Counted from the first letter of the stretch, positions 1 through 6,694 are shown. The stretch is 9,398 nucleotides of DNA from CBDFHV01 sp965247705 (GCA_965247705.1 CBDFHV010000057.1:1-9398); one strand, 5' to 3'. A program made the numbers and translations. The notes: generated from the sequence alone by a model not told the origin.

Positions 1-984
1 GTGAACGTGGTCAGCGCCCTGGCCGGCCTCCGGGTCGCCTTGCCGTCCCCCCTGGTCGCCGCCATGATCGCCGTCCTGGGGGTGATGAGCGGCGGCAGCT
101 TTACCCCCGACACCCTGGATCGCGCGGTCGACTGGTGGCGCAGCATCCTCACCGTGCTCGGCTTCGTCACCGTCATGGTGACCCTGTTGTATGTGCTCTT
201 CCGCAAGGGATTGCGCTATCCCATGGTGACGGCGTTTTTCTGTTCCACCCCCGGCGGCTTTACGGCCATGACCATCATCGGTCACGCCATGGGCGGCGAC
301 ATCCGCACCATTTCCCTGATCCAGAGCATGCGGGTGATCTCCACCATCATGGTGGTGCCGGTCTGGTTCGCCCTCACCCAGGGCTACGATCCGCATGCCG
401 CTGCGGCCGTGGACTGGGCCGCAGGCATGAGCCCCGTCGATGGGGCGATCCTGATCGGCTGCGGCGTCGGCGGCATCTGGTTGGGGCGCAAGCTGAAGCT
501 GGGCGGCGGCGCCCTTCTGGGGCCGCTGATCGTCAGCGTCATCGTCCACCTCGCCGGCCTCACCGACGCGGGCCCTCCCGAATCCCTGGTGGCGGTCGCC
601 CAGGTGGTGCTGGGCGCCAACGTCGGCGCCCGTTTCGTCGATACGCCGGTCCGCCGGGTCGTCGGCACCATGGGCTTGGGCCTGCTCGTCAGCTTCGCCA
701 TTCTGGCCGCGGCCATCGTCGTCGCCTACGCCATGCAGGGGCCGGTGGGCGTGCCGCTGGCCTCGCTGATGCTGGCCCTGGCGCCCGGCGGCTTTCCCAT
801 CATGGTGCTGATCAGCCTGGCACTCGACCTCGACACCGCGTTCGTCACCTCCCACCACGTGCTGCGCATGGCTTTCGTCGTTCTCGTCGGGCCGATGGTG
901 ATCCGTTGGATGGCGAGGCGGAACAGCGGCCAGGCCGTCACGCCGGCGGGTGCTCCCGGTGATCCGCCCCCACCGCCTGGCTGA
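1..984 (+). CDS. AbrB-family membrane protein (putative transporter), 5' end cut by window
   Basis: The frame is open from base 1 to a TGA at 982-984. The protein is strongly hydrophobic with about eight membrane-spanning stretches. It contains glycine/proline-rich repeats typical of the AbrB integral membrane family (the AbrB duplication family, sometimes mis-named ammonia monooxygenase or AbrB regulator): FFCSTPGGFTAMTIIG near residue 80 and the repeat-like LALAPGGFPIMVLISLALDLD near residue 258. Both carry the PGG(F) signature expected at equivalent places of the duplicated domain. Family members usually have one or two more membrane segments at the N terminus, so the GTG at base 1 is probably an internal Val codon and the true start lies upstream of the window. 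The substrate is unknown for most of the family. The C-terminal tail is hydrophilic and ends in a run of prolines. The 3' end overlaps the convergent pyrD by 47 bp. Confidence 0.8.
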   Translation: MNVVSALAGLRVALPSPLVAAMIAVLGVMSGGSFTPDTLDRAVDWWRSILTVLGFVTVMVTLLYVLFRKGLRYPMVTAFFCSTPGGFTAMTIIGHAMGGDIRTISLIQSMRVISTIMVVPVWFALTQGYDPHAAAAVDWAAGMSPVDGAILIGCGVGGIWLGRKLKLGGGALLGPLIVSVIVHLAGLTDAGPPESLVAVAQVVLGANVGARFVDTPVRRVVGTMGLGLLVSFAILAAAIVVAYAMQGPVGVPLASLMLALAPGGFPIMVLISLALDLDTAFVTSHHVLRMAFVVLVGPMVIRWMARRNSGQAVTPAGAPGDPPPPPG

Positions 985-2014
985 CGCTCTCGAAGCCGTC
1001 CGCCCGCAGGCACGCCAGCAGGTCCCGCTTGATGCGCCCGATAAGGGTGGGCCCCTCGAACACCAGGGCCGAATAGAGCTGCACCAGCGTGGCGCCGGCG
1101 CGAATCTTGGCGTAGGCGTCGGCCCCGCTGGCGATGCCGCCGACGCCGATCAGCGGCAGGCGCCCCGCCGTCAGCCGGTACATGTCCGCCAGCACCGCCG
1201 TCGAGGGCCCCAACAGGGGCCGGCCCGAGAGGCCGCCGGTCTCCGTCGCCTGGGGATCGGTCAGGTCCGGCGGCCGGTCGACGGTGGTGTTGGTGGCGAT
1301 CAGGCCGTCGATGGGGGTCTCGAGGGCGACGCGGGCGATGTCCTGGCGGTCCTCGATCGTCAGGTCGGGGGCGATCTTGAGCAGCAGCGGCGGCGCCACG
1401 GCCTCGGCGGCCACCGCCTCCCGCACCGCCGCCAGCAAGGCACGCAGCGGCGCCGGCCCCTGAAGCACCCGCAAACCCGGCGTGTTGGGGGACGACACGT
1501 TAACCACCAGATAGTCGGCGACGGCGGCGAAAGCGCGGCGTCCGGCCACATAGTCCGCCGCGGCGTCGGCGCTGTCCTTGTTCCTGCCCAGGTTGACCCC
1601 GACGATGCCCCTGGGAGTGGCCCCGGGTCGGCGGCGCAGGTTGGCAAGCGCCGCCCCGTGCCCGGCGCTGTTGAATCCCATGCGGTTGATCACCGCCCGG
1701 TCGCCGGTCAGGCGAAACAGCCGGGGCCGCGGGTTGCCGGGCTGGGGCCGGGGGGTCACGCTGCCGATCTCGACGAATCCGAAGCCGAGGCCAAGCAGGG
1801 GGCCGGGCACCTCGCCGTCCTTGTCGAAGCCGGCGGCCAGGCCCACGGGATTGGGGAACCGCCGCCCCCACAGGTCCTGCCCCAGCGCTGGATCGTCGTC
1901 CCCCCGGCCGGCTGGAACCAGCCCCGCCTTCAAAGCACGGATGGCCAGACCGTGGGCGGTCTCCGGGTCGATGCGTCTCAGGAGGGGCCCAAGAAGGCGG
2001 TAGGGATCGAACAC
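938..2014 (-). CDS. pyrD: Dihydroorotate dehydrogenase (quinone), class 2
   Basis: PyrD oxidises dihydroorotate to orotate in de novo pyrimidine synthesis, using FMN and passing electrons to membrane quinone. From a GTG start at 2014 the protein is 358 residues, a normal class 2 length. Visible motifs are the N-terminal amphipathic quinone-tunnel segment (residues 1-30, with LLRRIDPETAHGLAIRAL), AAGFDKDGE at 60-68, VEIGSVTPRPQPGNP at 81-95, INRMGFNSAG at 109-118, NVSSPNTPGLR at 172-182 (the Ser base of class 2 enzymes, probably S175), LLKIAPDLT at 211-219, ATNTT at 240-244 and the FMN phosphate site GVGGIASG near 290. The frame stays open upstream to a TTG at 2059, but that codon lies inside the inverted repeat of the neighbouring IS. 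GTG 2014 instead gives the family-like beginning (V/M)FDPYRLLGPLL. No clear Shine-Dalgarno sequence is seen. The native promoter has been displaced by mobile elements. Confidence 0.95.
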   Translation of the reverse strand: MFDPYRLLGPLLRRIDPETAHGLAIRALKAGLVPAGRGDDDPALGQDLWGRRFPNPVGLAAGFDKDGEVPGPLLGLGFGFVEIGSVTPRPQPGNPRPRLFRLTGDRAVINRMGFNSAGHGAALANLRRRPGATPRGIVGVNLGRNKDSADAAADYVAGRRAFAAVADYLVVNVSSPNTPGLRVLQGPAPLRALLAAVREAVAAEAVAPPLLLKIAPDLTIEDRQDIARVALETPIDGLIATNTTVDRPPDLTDPQATETGGLSGRPLLGPSTAVLADMYRLTAGRLPLIGVGGIASGADAYAKIRAGATLVQLYSALVFEGPTLIGRIKRDLLACLRADGFESVSQAVGADHREHPPA

Positions 2015-2053
2015 GCGGGGCGACTCGGCGAAGTAAGGGTTTGGTGAAGCTAG

Positions 2054-2071
2054 CCCCAATTATTCATGACG
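2054..2071. repeat. IS left terminal inverted repeat
   Basis: CCCCAATTATTCATGACG pairs with the complement of 3652-3635 (15 of 18 identical). It is flanked outside by CTAG at 2050-2053. Its AATAAT (minus strand) may serve as the -10 box of an outward promoter for pyrD. Confidence 0.85.
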
Positions 2072-2086
2072 GCCATCGGATTTCAG
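2059..2086 (-). promoter_or_regulatory. Candidate outward promoter in the IS end, reading into pyrD
   Basis: On the minus strand a CTGAAA box (2086-2081) is followed, after a 16-bp spacer, by AATAAT (2064-2059). These match sigma-70 consensus at 4 of 6 and 5 of 6 positions. Transcription would begin near 2050-2053, about 36-40 nt before the pyrD GTG. The -10 box is made by the terminal inverted repeat of the IS1380-like element. Members of this family such as ISEcp1 are known to drive adjacent genes from promoters near their ends. The activity here is inferred from sequence only. Confidence 0.4.
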
Positions 2087-2191
2087 CGGGACGAGCGGTA
2101 GCGACCGGGTTGACGGCGATTTTTGAGACGGATTGTCGGAGAGGTTGGAGGTTGTTGTTCGGGGCTCGTCCGGCGGCACCTGCCGCTTGGT

Positions 2192-3532
2192 TCAGGGCCC
2201 TTGGGCGGTGATGCGCCCGGCGATGGCGATCATGGCCGGCTGATAGGGATAGGCCGAAGGCAGGGCGATCCTGAGGCGCGACTTGAGCTCCTCGACGCGG
2301 ACGGCGATTTTGAGAAACGCCCGGCGCAGGGTTTCGAAGGTGGCCGTTCGCCACAGCGATTTCCGAGGCGCCGCTTGGCGAAGCTGATGCAGCAGCCAGT
2401 AGGCGCCGGTATGCAGGAAGAGGCGGAACTGGTTGGCCTCCCAACGGTGGCACGACGTGCGGTCGGACTTGGTGTAGAGCTTGTGGTCCTTGATCATGTT
2501 TTCCATCCGCCCGCGGGCGCAGTAGACCTTCTCGTAGAGCGCCTTGGCGCGGCCGCTCAGGTTGGTGACGACGAAGCGGACGTCACAGCCCTTGGCGGTA
2601 GCTTCCACGCGGGCGATGACCGAGCGTTGCCGTGACCAGCTTTTGGCCTGGTAGCCGGTGTGGAAGAAGCGGCGCACCTTATCCTTTCCCTGCCCCGCCC
2701 GGCGCACGGCGGCGTCCTCGCACCACGGCTGGCCGATCCTGTTCAGCCGGGCGTTGCCGGAAAGCCCGAAGATGTAGCCGCAGCCCTGACGTTCGAGGAA
2801 TTCCATGGCCTCCGGCGTGGCGTAGTGGCCATCGCCCCGCACGGTGATCTCGACCCGTGGCCAGTTGCGGCGGATGCGGCCGATGACGTGTCTCAGGATC
2901 CGCGCCGCCTCGTCGCCGGAGGGCCGCTTGCCGGGACGCAGCAGTGACATCACCGGCTTGCCGGTGGCCGCCTCGAAGATATGGATGGGTTGGAAGCAAT
3001 AGTCGTCGTAATGGGCGTTGAACAGCGCCAGCTGCTGGCCGCCGTGAACGGCATCGTCGGTGTCGTCGATATCGAGAACGATGCGCGCCGGAACGCGCTT
3101 GAAGCTGGCGCAAAACAGATCGATCATCGACAGCCCCATGCGCCCGAGCGCGCGCCATGACGGCGCGTTCTCGAGGCGCGACAGGGTCGGTTGGCTCATC
3201 AGGTCGTCGCCGCTCTCGGACAAACGGCCACAGGCCAGCTTGAACGCCGGATCGAAACGCAGAACGTCGAGGTCGTCGCAATCCTCATACCCGCAGGCAA
3301 TAGCGAACAGGCGCGCCCGGATCATGTCTACGTAAGCGTGGGTCGTGCTCGCCGGGTCGCGCACGTCGGTGACGCAGGAAGCGAGCACGTCGGCGATGCC
3401 GAGCCGCCTGTCGATCTCGCCCAACAACAACACCCCGCCGTCCGACGACAGCCGTCCGCCGTCGAAGCGGGCGCAAAGCGGCTTGCCTCCAACGGGTGAC
3501 AAACCAGGGAGATAGGGGGTAATCTCGTTCAT
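2192..3532 (-). CDS. IS1380-family DDE transposase
   Basis: The 446-residue protein is full length and uninterrupted. It has the RNase H-like DDE core of IS4-superfamily transposases: the first acidic site in VLDIDDTDDAVHG (D154/D156), the second in VRGDGHY (D234), and the third in the exact Y-(2)-R-(3)-E-(6)-K signature, Y337-R340-E344-K351, within YCARGRMENMIKDHK. The N-terminal FDGGRLSSDGGVLLLGEIDRRLG is characteristic of the IS1380 family. A mostly alpha-helical region of about 150 residues before the core should bind the terminal repeats. The protein catalyses cut-and-paste or replicative movement of its own element. A TATGAT box on the minus strand (3588-3583) could be part of its promoter, but I found no convincing -35. 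No strong ribosome-binding site precedes the ATG, which is common for transposases kept at low expression. Confidence 0.92.
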   Translation of the reverse strand: MNEITPYLPGLSPVGGKPLCARFDGGRLSSDGGVLLLGEIDRRLGIADVLASCVTDVRDPASTTHAYVDMIRARLFAIACGYEDCDDLDVLRFDPAFKLACGRLSESGDDLMSQPTLSRLENAPSWRALGRMGLSMIDLFCASFKRVPARIVLDIDDTDDAVHGGQQLALFNAHYDDYCFQPIHIFEAATGKPVMSLLRPGKRPSGDEAARILRHVIGRIRRNWPRVEITVRGDGHYATPEAMEFLERQGCGYIFGLSGNARLNRIGQPWCEDAAVRRAGQGKDKVRRFFHTGYQAKSWSRQRSVIARVEATAKGCDVRFVVTNLSGRAKALYEKVYCARGRMENMIKDHKLYTKSDRTSCHRWEANQFRLFLHTGAYWLLHQLRQAAPRKSLWRTATFETLRRAFLKIAVRVEELKSRLRIALPSAYPYQPAMIAIAGRITAQGP

Positions 3533-3634
3533 GGTGAGCCGTGGGTTGTTCTGTTGCCATGTGATCTTGTCTTGACACCAAAATCATACGGCATTTCAAC
3601 AGGTTAATCTACGCTCACCAGCATTTTCAATCAG

Positions 3635-3652
3635 CGCCGTGAATAATTCGGG
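3635..3652. repeat. IS right terminal inverted repeat
   Basis: The complement reads CCCGAATTATTCACGGCG and matches the left repeat except at three positions. It is flanked outside by CTAG at 3653-3656, which is also the first four bases of the adjacent 99-bp palindromic element. Confidence 0.85.
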
Positions 3653-3751
3653 CTAGTGTTCCGATCGAGACATTTCGTTCCCATTAAATCTACGCAAACT
3701 GCGACCTTCACCCCCGGGCTCAGGAACCAAATGTTAGAATCGCAACACTAG
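3653..3751. mobile_element. 99-bp imperfect palindromic element, MITE-like
   Basis: The first 29 bases (3653-3681, beginning CTAGTGTTCCGAT) match the complement of the last 29 (3751-3723, beginning CTAGTGTTGCGAT) at 23 of 29 positions, around a 41-bp centre with no ORF. The ends read C-TA-GTGTT, so a TA target duplication of the IS630/Tc1-mariner kind is possible, which would make this a non-autonomous derivative (MITE). It is clearly more AT-rich than its surroundings. The IS1380 copy has inserted exactly at its left CTAG, so this element was there first. No related transposase is present in the window. Alternatives are a terminator-like or regulatory palindrome between the divergent genes. 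Confidence 0.6.
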
Positions 3752-3788
3752 CGCACGACCGGCACGCGGAACAGGGGCGATCGCCGCC

Positions 3789-3816
3789 TGCGACACCGGA
3801 GGCGACGTGCTATGGT
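3789..3816 (+). promoter_or_regulatory. Candidate promoter for a leaderless NTF2-like mRNA
   Basis: TGCGAC (3789-3794) and TATGGT (3811-3816) are separated by 16 bp. Only six bases lie between the -10 box and the ATG at 3823, so transcription would start at or next to the A of the start codon. There is no Shine-Dalgarno sequence in a usable position. Leaderless genes with this layout are well represented in alphaproteobacteria. Confidence 0.5.
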
Positions 3817-3822
3817 GCCCCC

Positions 3823-4230
3823 ATGAGCCAGGAGCCCGCCGTCCTGTTCGCCAACGATGCCTTCTACGCCGCTTTCGCCGGGCGGGACCTGGAGGCCATG
3901 GACGACGTCTGGGCGACCCGGGAGACGGTCACCTGCATCCATCCCGGTTGGGCGCCCCTGCGGGATCGGGAGGCGGTCATGGAAAGCTGGGAGGCCATTC
4001 TCGGCAATCCCGAATCGCCGGAGATCCGCTGCGAGGGCGCCAACGCCCACGTGCTGGGGGAGGCCGCCTACGTGCTTTGTTACGAGATGCTGGACGGCGG
4101 GTTGCTGGTTGCCACCAACGTCTTCGTCCGCGAGGACAAGGCGTGGCGAATGGTCCACCATCAGGCGGGCCCGGGGCGCCGGGACCCGGAGGAGGAAGAC
4201 GAGGAGCCGCCGCCGGCCCGGGTGCAGTAG
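3823..4230 (+). CDS. NTF2/SnoaL-like small protein
   Basis: The protein has 135 residues. The alpha+beta cone layout of the NTF2/SnoaL-like (DUF4440-type) superfamily is visible: an N-terminal helix LFANDAFYAAFAGRDLEAMDDVW (8-30), then VTCIHPGW (36-43), REAVMESWEAIL (49-60), and the last strands LLVATNVFVREDKAWRMVHHQAG (94-116). The W-R-M-V-H-H-Q ending of the final strand is typical of the group. The last 17 residues form an acidic, proline-rich tail that is probably disordered. Relatives include ketosteroid-isomerase-like enzymes and binding proteins, so the fold does not fix the reaction or ligand. It was probably once divergent from pyrD across about 110 bp. It lies 50 bp before the cyclophilin-like gene on the same strand, which suggests co-transcription. 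Confidence 0.85.
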   Translation: MSQEPAVLFANDAFYAAFAGRDLEAMDDVWATRETVTCIHPGWAPLRDREAVMESWEAILGNPESPEIRCEGANAHVLGEAAYVLCYEMLDGGLLVATNVFVREDKAWRMVHHQAGPGRRDPEEEDEEPPPARVQ

Positions 4231-4269
4231 GCCGCGCCTGGGGATTTGGCGAAACGACGGGCGGGAAAC

Positions 4270-4276
4270 GAGGAAG
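4270..4276 (+). promoter_or_regulatory. Ribosome-binding site of the cyclophilin-like gene
   Basis: GAGGAAG lies four bases before the ATG at 4281 and is the best purine-rich site in this interval. It supports this start over upstream in-frame alternatives. Confidence 0.6.
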
Positions 4277-4280
4277 CGGA

Positions 4281-4655
4281 ATGCGCAAGCTCAAGATGAC
4301 CATTGGCGGGATCGTCATTACTGCCGAACTCAAGGATACCGCGACGGCGGACGCCCTTTACGACGCGGCGCCGTTCGAGTCGACGGCCCGCACCTGGGGC
4401 GAGGAGGTCTACTTCGACACCCCCGTCGGCCATCCCCCGGAAGCGGACGCACGGGCGGTGGTCGAAGCCGGCGAGCTCGCCTTCTGGCCCGATGGCGACG
4501 CCATCGCCATCGGCTTCGGTCCCACCCCCATTTCGCGGGGCGACGAGATCCGCCTCGCGTCGCCTTGCAATATCTGGGGCCAGGCGGTGGAAGACGTGCG
4601 CGGGCTCAAGCCGGTGCGCTCGGGCGCGCCGATCCGCGTCGAACGCCTGGACTAA
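4281..4655 (+). CDS. Cyclophilin-like fold protein (TM1367 type)
   Basis: This is a 124-residue protein of the bacterial cyclophilin-like family represented by Thermotoga TM1367. Expected features are present in order: an N-terminal strand LKMTIGGIVITAEL (4-17), the helix TADALYDAAPFES (22-34), WGEEVYFDTPV (39-49), GELAFWPDGDAIAIGFGPTP (64-83) and NIWGQAVEDVRGLKPVRSGAPIRVERL (97-123). The whole chain is one small beta-barrel domain of normal length with no signal peptide, so it should be cytosolic. The family shares the cyclophilin barrel, but peptidyl-prolyl isomerase activity has not been generally shown and should not be assumed. A purine-rich site directly upstream supports the ATG. It probably shares a transcript with the NTF2-like gene and converges on rpoH. 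Confidence 0.85.
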   Translation: MRKLKMTIGGIVITAELKDTATADALYDAAPFESTARTWGEEVYFDTPVGHPPEADARAVVEAGELAFWPDGDAIAIGFGPTPISRGDEIRLASPCNIWGQAVEDVRGLKPVRSGAPIRVERLD

Positions 4656-4668
4656 ATCGGAACCACCG

Positions 4669-4684
4669 GGAGGCGGGTCCCTCC
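4669..4684. terminator. Weak hairpin between convergent genes
   Basis: GGAGG (4669-4673) and CCTCC (4680-4684) can form a 5-bp stem with a 6-base loop in the 49-bp gap between the cyclophilin-like gene and rpoH. There is no T-tract on either side, so this is a weak candidate for termination in either direction. Confidence 0.25.
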
Positions 4685-4704
4685 GGCGAGTTCAGTGAAA
4701 CGAC

Positions 4705-5589
4705 CTACGCAGCGACGTTGTGCTGGATGACGGCGTTGCGTACCGCCTTCTGCACCTTTTCGAACGCCCGCACCTCAATCTGGCGGACCCGCTCGCGGGA
4801 GATGCCGTAGGACCGGCTCAGCTCTTCCAGGGTGGTTGGCGCGTCGCGCAGGCGCCGTTCCACCAGGATATGCCGCTCCCTCGCCGAGAGCACCTTCAAG
4901 GCGTTCTTGATCAGTCGGCGGCGGTGGTCGTACTCCTCGGCCTCGGCCAGTTGAATCTCCTGGCTGTCCCGCTCTTCCACCAGCCAGTCGATCCATTGAT
5001 CGTCCCCTTCCTCGCGCATGGGCGCGTTGAGGGAATGGTCGGGGCTGGACAGGCGGCGGTTCATGGACACCACATCGGCCTCGGGCACCGCCAGGCGGTC
5101 GGCGATGGCGGTCACCACCTCGGGCGCCAGGTCGCCTTCCTCGATGGCCTGCATCTGACCCTTGAGCCGACGAAGGTTGAAGAACAGCTTCTTCTGCGCC
5201 GCCGTGGTGCCCATCTTCACCAGCGACCAGGAATGCAGGATGTATTCCTGGATCGAGGCGCGGATCCACCACATGGCATAGGTGGCGAGGCGGAACCCGC
5301 GGCCCGGATCGAACCGCTTGATCGCCTGCATCATGCCGACGTTGCCTTCGGATATCAGTTCGCCCACCGGCAGGCCGTAGCCGCGATAGCCCATGGCGAT
5401 CTTGGCCACCAGGCGCAGATGGCTGGTCGCCAGGGCGTGGGCGGCGTCCAGGTCCTGTTTCTCCTGCCACAGGCGGGCGAGGCGCTGCTCCTCCTGAAAT
5501 TCCAGCATGGGGAACTTCCGGATCTCGCGAAGGTAGCGGGAGAGATTGCTCTCGGGAGACAAATCGGGGGCTATTGGTATCCCGGTCAT
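4705..5589 (-). CDS. rpoH: RNA polymerase sigma factor RpoH (sigma-32)
   Basis: The 294-residue protein is the expected length for the heat-shock sigma factor, which directs RNA polymerase to chaperone and protease promoters. Region 2 runs from LVAKIAMGYRGYGLPVGELI to ATYAMWWIRASIQEYIL (about 60-118). The RpoH box QKKLFFNLRR (132-141), specific to sigma-32 among group 3 factors, is exact. Region 4 is SARERHILVERRL...YGISRERVRQIEVRAFEKVQKAVR (235-284), with the helix-turn-helix that reads the -35 element. The ATG has a GGAG sequence 11 bases upstream (5604-5601). The gene follows rluD by 127 bp on the same strand, an order common in alphaproteobacteria. The gap carries its own possible promoter and a palindrome. 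Many alphaproteobacteria have two rpoH copies; whether this is rpoH1 or rpoH2 cannot be told here. Confidence 0.96.
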   Translation of the reverse strand: MTGIPIAPDLSPESNLSRYLREIRKFPMLEFQEEQRLARLWQEKQDLDAAHALATSHLRLVAKIAMGYRGYGLPVGELISEGNVGMMQAIKRFDPGRGFRLATYAMWWIRASIQEYILHSWSLVKMGTTAAQKKLFFNLRRLKGQMQAIEEGDLAPEVVTAIADRLAVPEADVVSMNRRLSSPDHSLNAPMREEGDDQWIDWLVEERDSQEIQLAEAEEYDHRRRLIKNALKVLSARERHILVERRLRDAPTTLEELSRSYGISRERVRQIEVRAFEKVQKAVRNAVIQHNVAA

Positions 5590-5673
5590 GGCTACACAAA
5601 CTCCGTCGCGTCATGGCCGGACGGGGATCGACGGACCGCCCCCCAAGTCACCGCGATCGGACCGTCCCACGTC

Positions 5674-5704
5674 GTATCGTACAATACCCTAGTTTTGTGC
5701 TCAG
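5674..5704 (-). promoter_or_regulatory. Candidate rpoH promoter with palindrome over the -10 box
   Basis: On the minus strand CTGAGC (5704-5699) is followed after 17 bp by TACGAT (5681-5676). The -10 box lies inside a 14-bp dyad (5674-5687, GTATTGTACGATAC, one mismatched pair, centre GTAC), which could be an operator. The -35 match is weak and the surrounding sequence is unusually AT-rich for this window. Confidence 0.35.
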
Positions 5705-5716
5705 GTATAGTTTAAT

Positions 5717-6694
5717 TTACAGGGCCTCTAAGAATTTGAGCAACTCATTGATATCTTGTGGTAAATCCGCCGTGAAGCGCATCCTTTCCCCGGCGGATGG
5801 ATGCTGAAACCCGATCAAATGTGCGTGAAGGGCCTGGCGGGAAAGGGGGATTCGAATTCGATTCCGGCGACCGCTGTACTGAGGGTCACCGAGAATGGGA
5901 TGGCCCAGGTGGGCCAGGTGAACGCGGATCTGATGGGTTCGCCCCGTTGCCAGGCGGCAGCTGAGACGACTTGCCACCGCGCCTTGTGGGCCGGCGCCAT
6001 AGGTTTCCTCGACCGTATAGCGGGTCAGCGCCGGCTTGCCGCCGCGGTTGACCACGGCCATGCGCTTGCGGTTTCGGGGGTCGCGCCCGATGGCGCCCGA
6101 TATTTCGCCGGCCACCGCCGGCGGGCGGCCCCAGGCGAGCGCGGTGTAGGCCCGGTCGACGGAGCGGTCGGCGAATTGCGCGGCCAGGCTGTGGTGCGCC
6201 CGTTCGGTCTTGGCCGCCACCATCAGGCCGCTAGTATCCTTGTCCAGGCGGTGGACGATGCCCGGCCGGCCGACGCCGCCGATGCCCGACAGGCTGGGGC
6301 CGCAGTGGGCAAGAAGGGCGTTGACCAGGGTGCGGTCCGGGTTGCCCGGCGCCGGATGGACCACCAGGCCCGCCGGCTTGTCGATGACGATCAGGTCCGC
6401 GTCCTCGTGGACGACGACCAGGGGAATATGCTGGGCCGCCGGCGTGGCCGCGACGGTTGGCGGCACGGTGAGGCGATAGGCGACATCGGCGCGGACCTTG
6501 TGGGCCGGATCGCCGATTGTCTCCCCGGCGGTCTCCCCCCCAGCGGCGACAAGATGACCGCCGCGAATAAGGGCCTGAATGCGGCTGCGGGTAAGCTCGT
6601 CCCAGGCCCGGGCGAGGACCCGGTCGACCCGCTCGCCGACGTCGGCCGGCGCCGGCGTCATCGAGAGGGTGGTTGCGGGCGGCGAGCCGGTCAT
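5717..6694 (-). CDS. rluD: 23S rRNA pseudouridine synthase, RluD type
   Basis: The 325-residue protein belongs to the RluA family; RluD converts uridines in helix 69 of 23S rRNA to pseudouridine. The N-terminal S4 RNA-binding domain covers about residues 19-65 (ERVDRVLARAWDELTRSRIQALIRGGHLVA). The catalytic domain includes VIDKPAGLVVHPAPGN (103-118), the active-site motif HRLDKDTSGLMVAAKT (148-163) with catalytic Asp151, and GRTHQIRVHLAHLGHPILGDPQYSG near the C terminus. The combination of S4 domain, length and position before rpoH favours RluD over RluC or RluA, but the exact uridines are inferred. A GGAG sequence seven bases before the ATG supports the start; an internal ATG at residue 12 is less likely. 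It is divergent from the small membrane protein gene. Confidence 0.93.
   Translation of the reverse strand: MTGSPPATTLSMTPAPADVGERVDRVLARAWDELTRSRIQALIRGGHLVAAGGETAGETIGDPAHKVRADVAYRLTVPPTVAATPAAQHIPLVVVHEDADLIVIDKPAGLVVHPAPGNPDRTLVNALLAHCGPSLSGIGGVGRPGIVHRLDKDTSGLMVAAKTERAHHSLAAQFADRSVDRAYTALAWGRPPAVAGEISGAIGRDPRNRKRMAVVNRGGKPALTRYTVEETYGAGPQGAVASRLSCRLATGRTHQIRVHLAHLGHPILGDPQYSGRRNRIRIPLSRQALHAHLIGFQHPSAGERMRFTADLPQDINELLKFLEAL

Larger units (their letters stand above)
2054..3652 (-). mobile_element. Complete IS1380-family insertion sequence, 1599 bp
   Basis: The element has a single long transposase gene bounded by imperfect terminal inverted repeats. The left end (2054-2071) and the complement of the right end (3652-3635) match at 15 of 18 positions and share the core AATTATTCA. 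Both ends begin with CCC. CTAG lies directly outside each end (2050-2053 and 3653-3656), consistent with a 4-bp target duplication; because CTAG is its own reverse complement, it could alternatively be part of the repeat. The size fits the 1.6-1.7 kb usual for IS1380 elements. The transposase is intact, so the copy may be active. It sits directly upstream of pyrD and abuts a small palindromic element on its other side. The 120 bp between the left repeat and the transposase stop are non-coding. Confidence 0.88.

Noticed and set aside
950..2047. Long + strand ORF opposite pyrD
   Set aside because: It is the antisense shadow of a well-supported pyrD, with Gly/Arg/Gln-rich low-complexity composition and no family features.
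2014..2059. TTG at 2059 as the pyrD start
   Set aside because: It lies in the IS terminal repeat and would add 15 residues not expected at the PyrD N terminus. GTG 2014 gives the family-like beginning.
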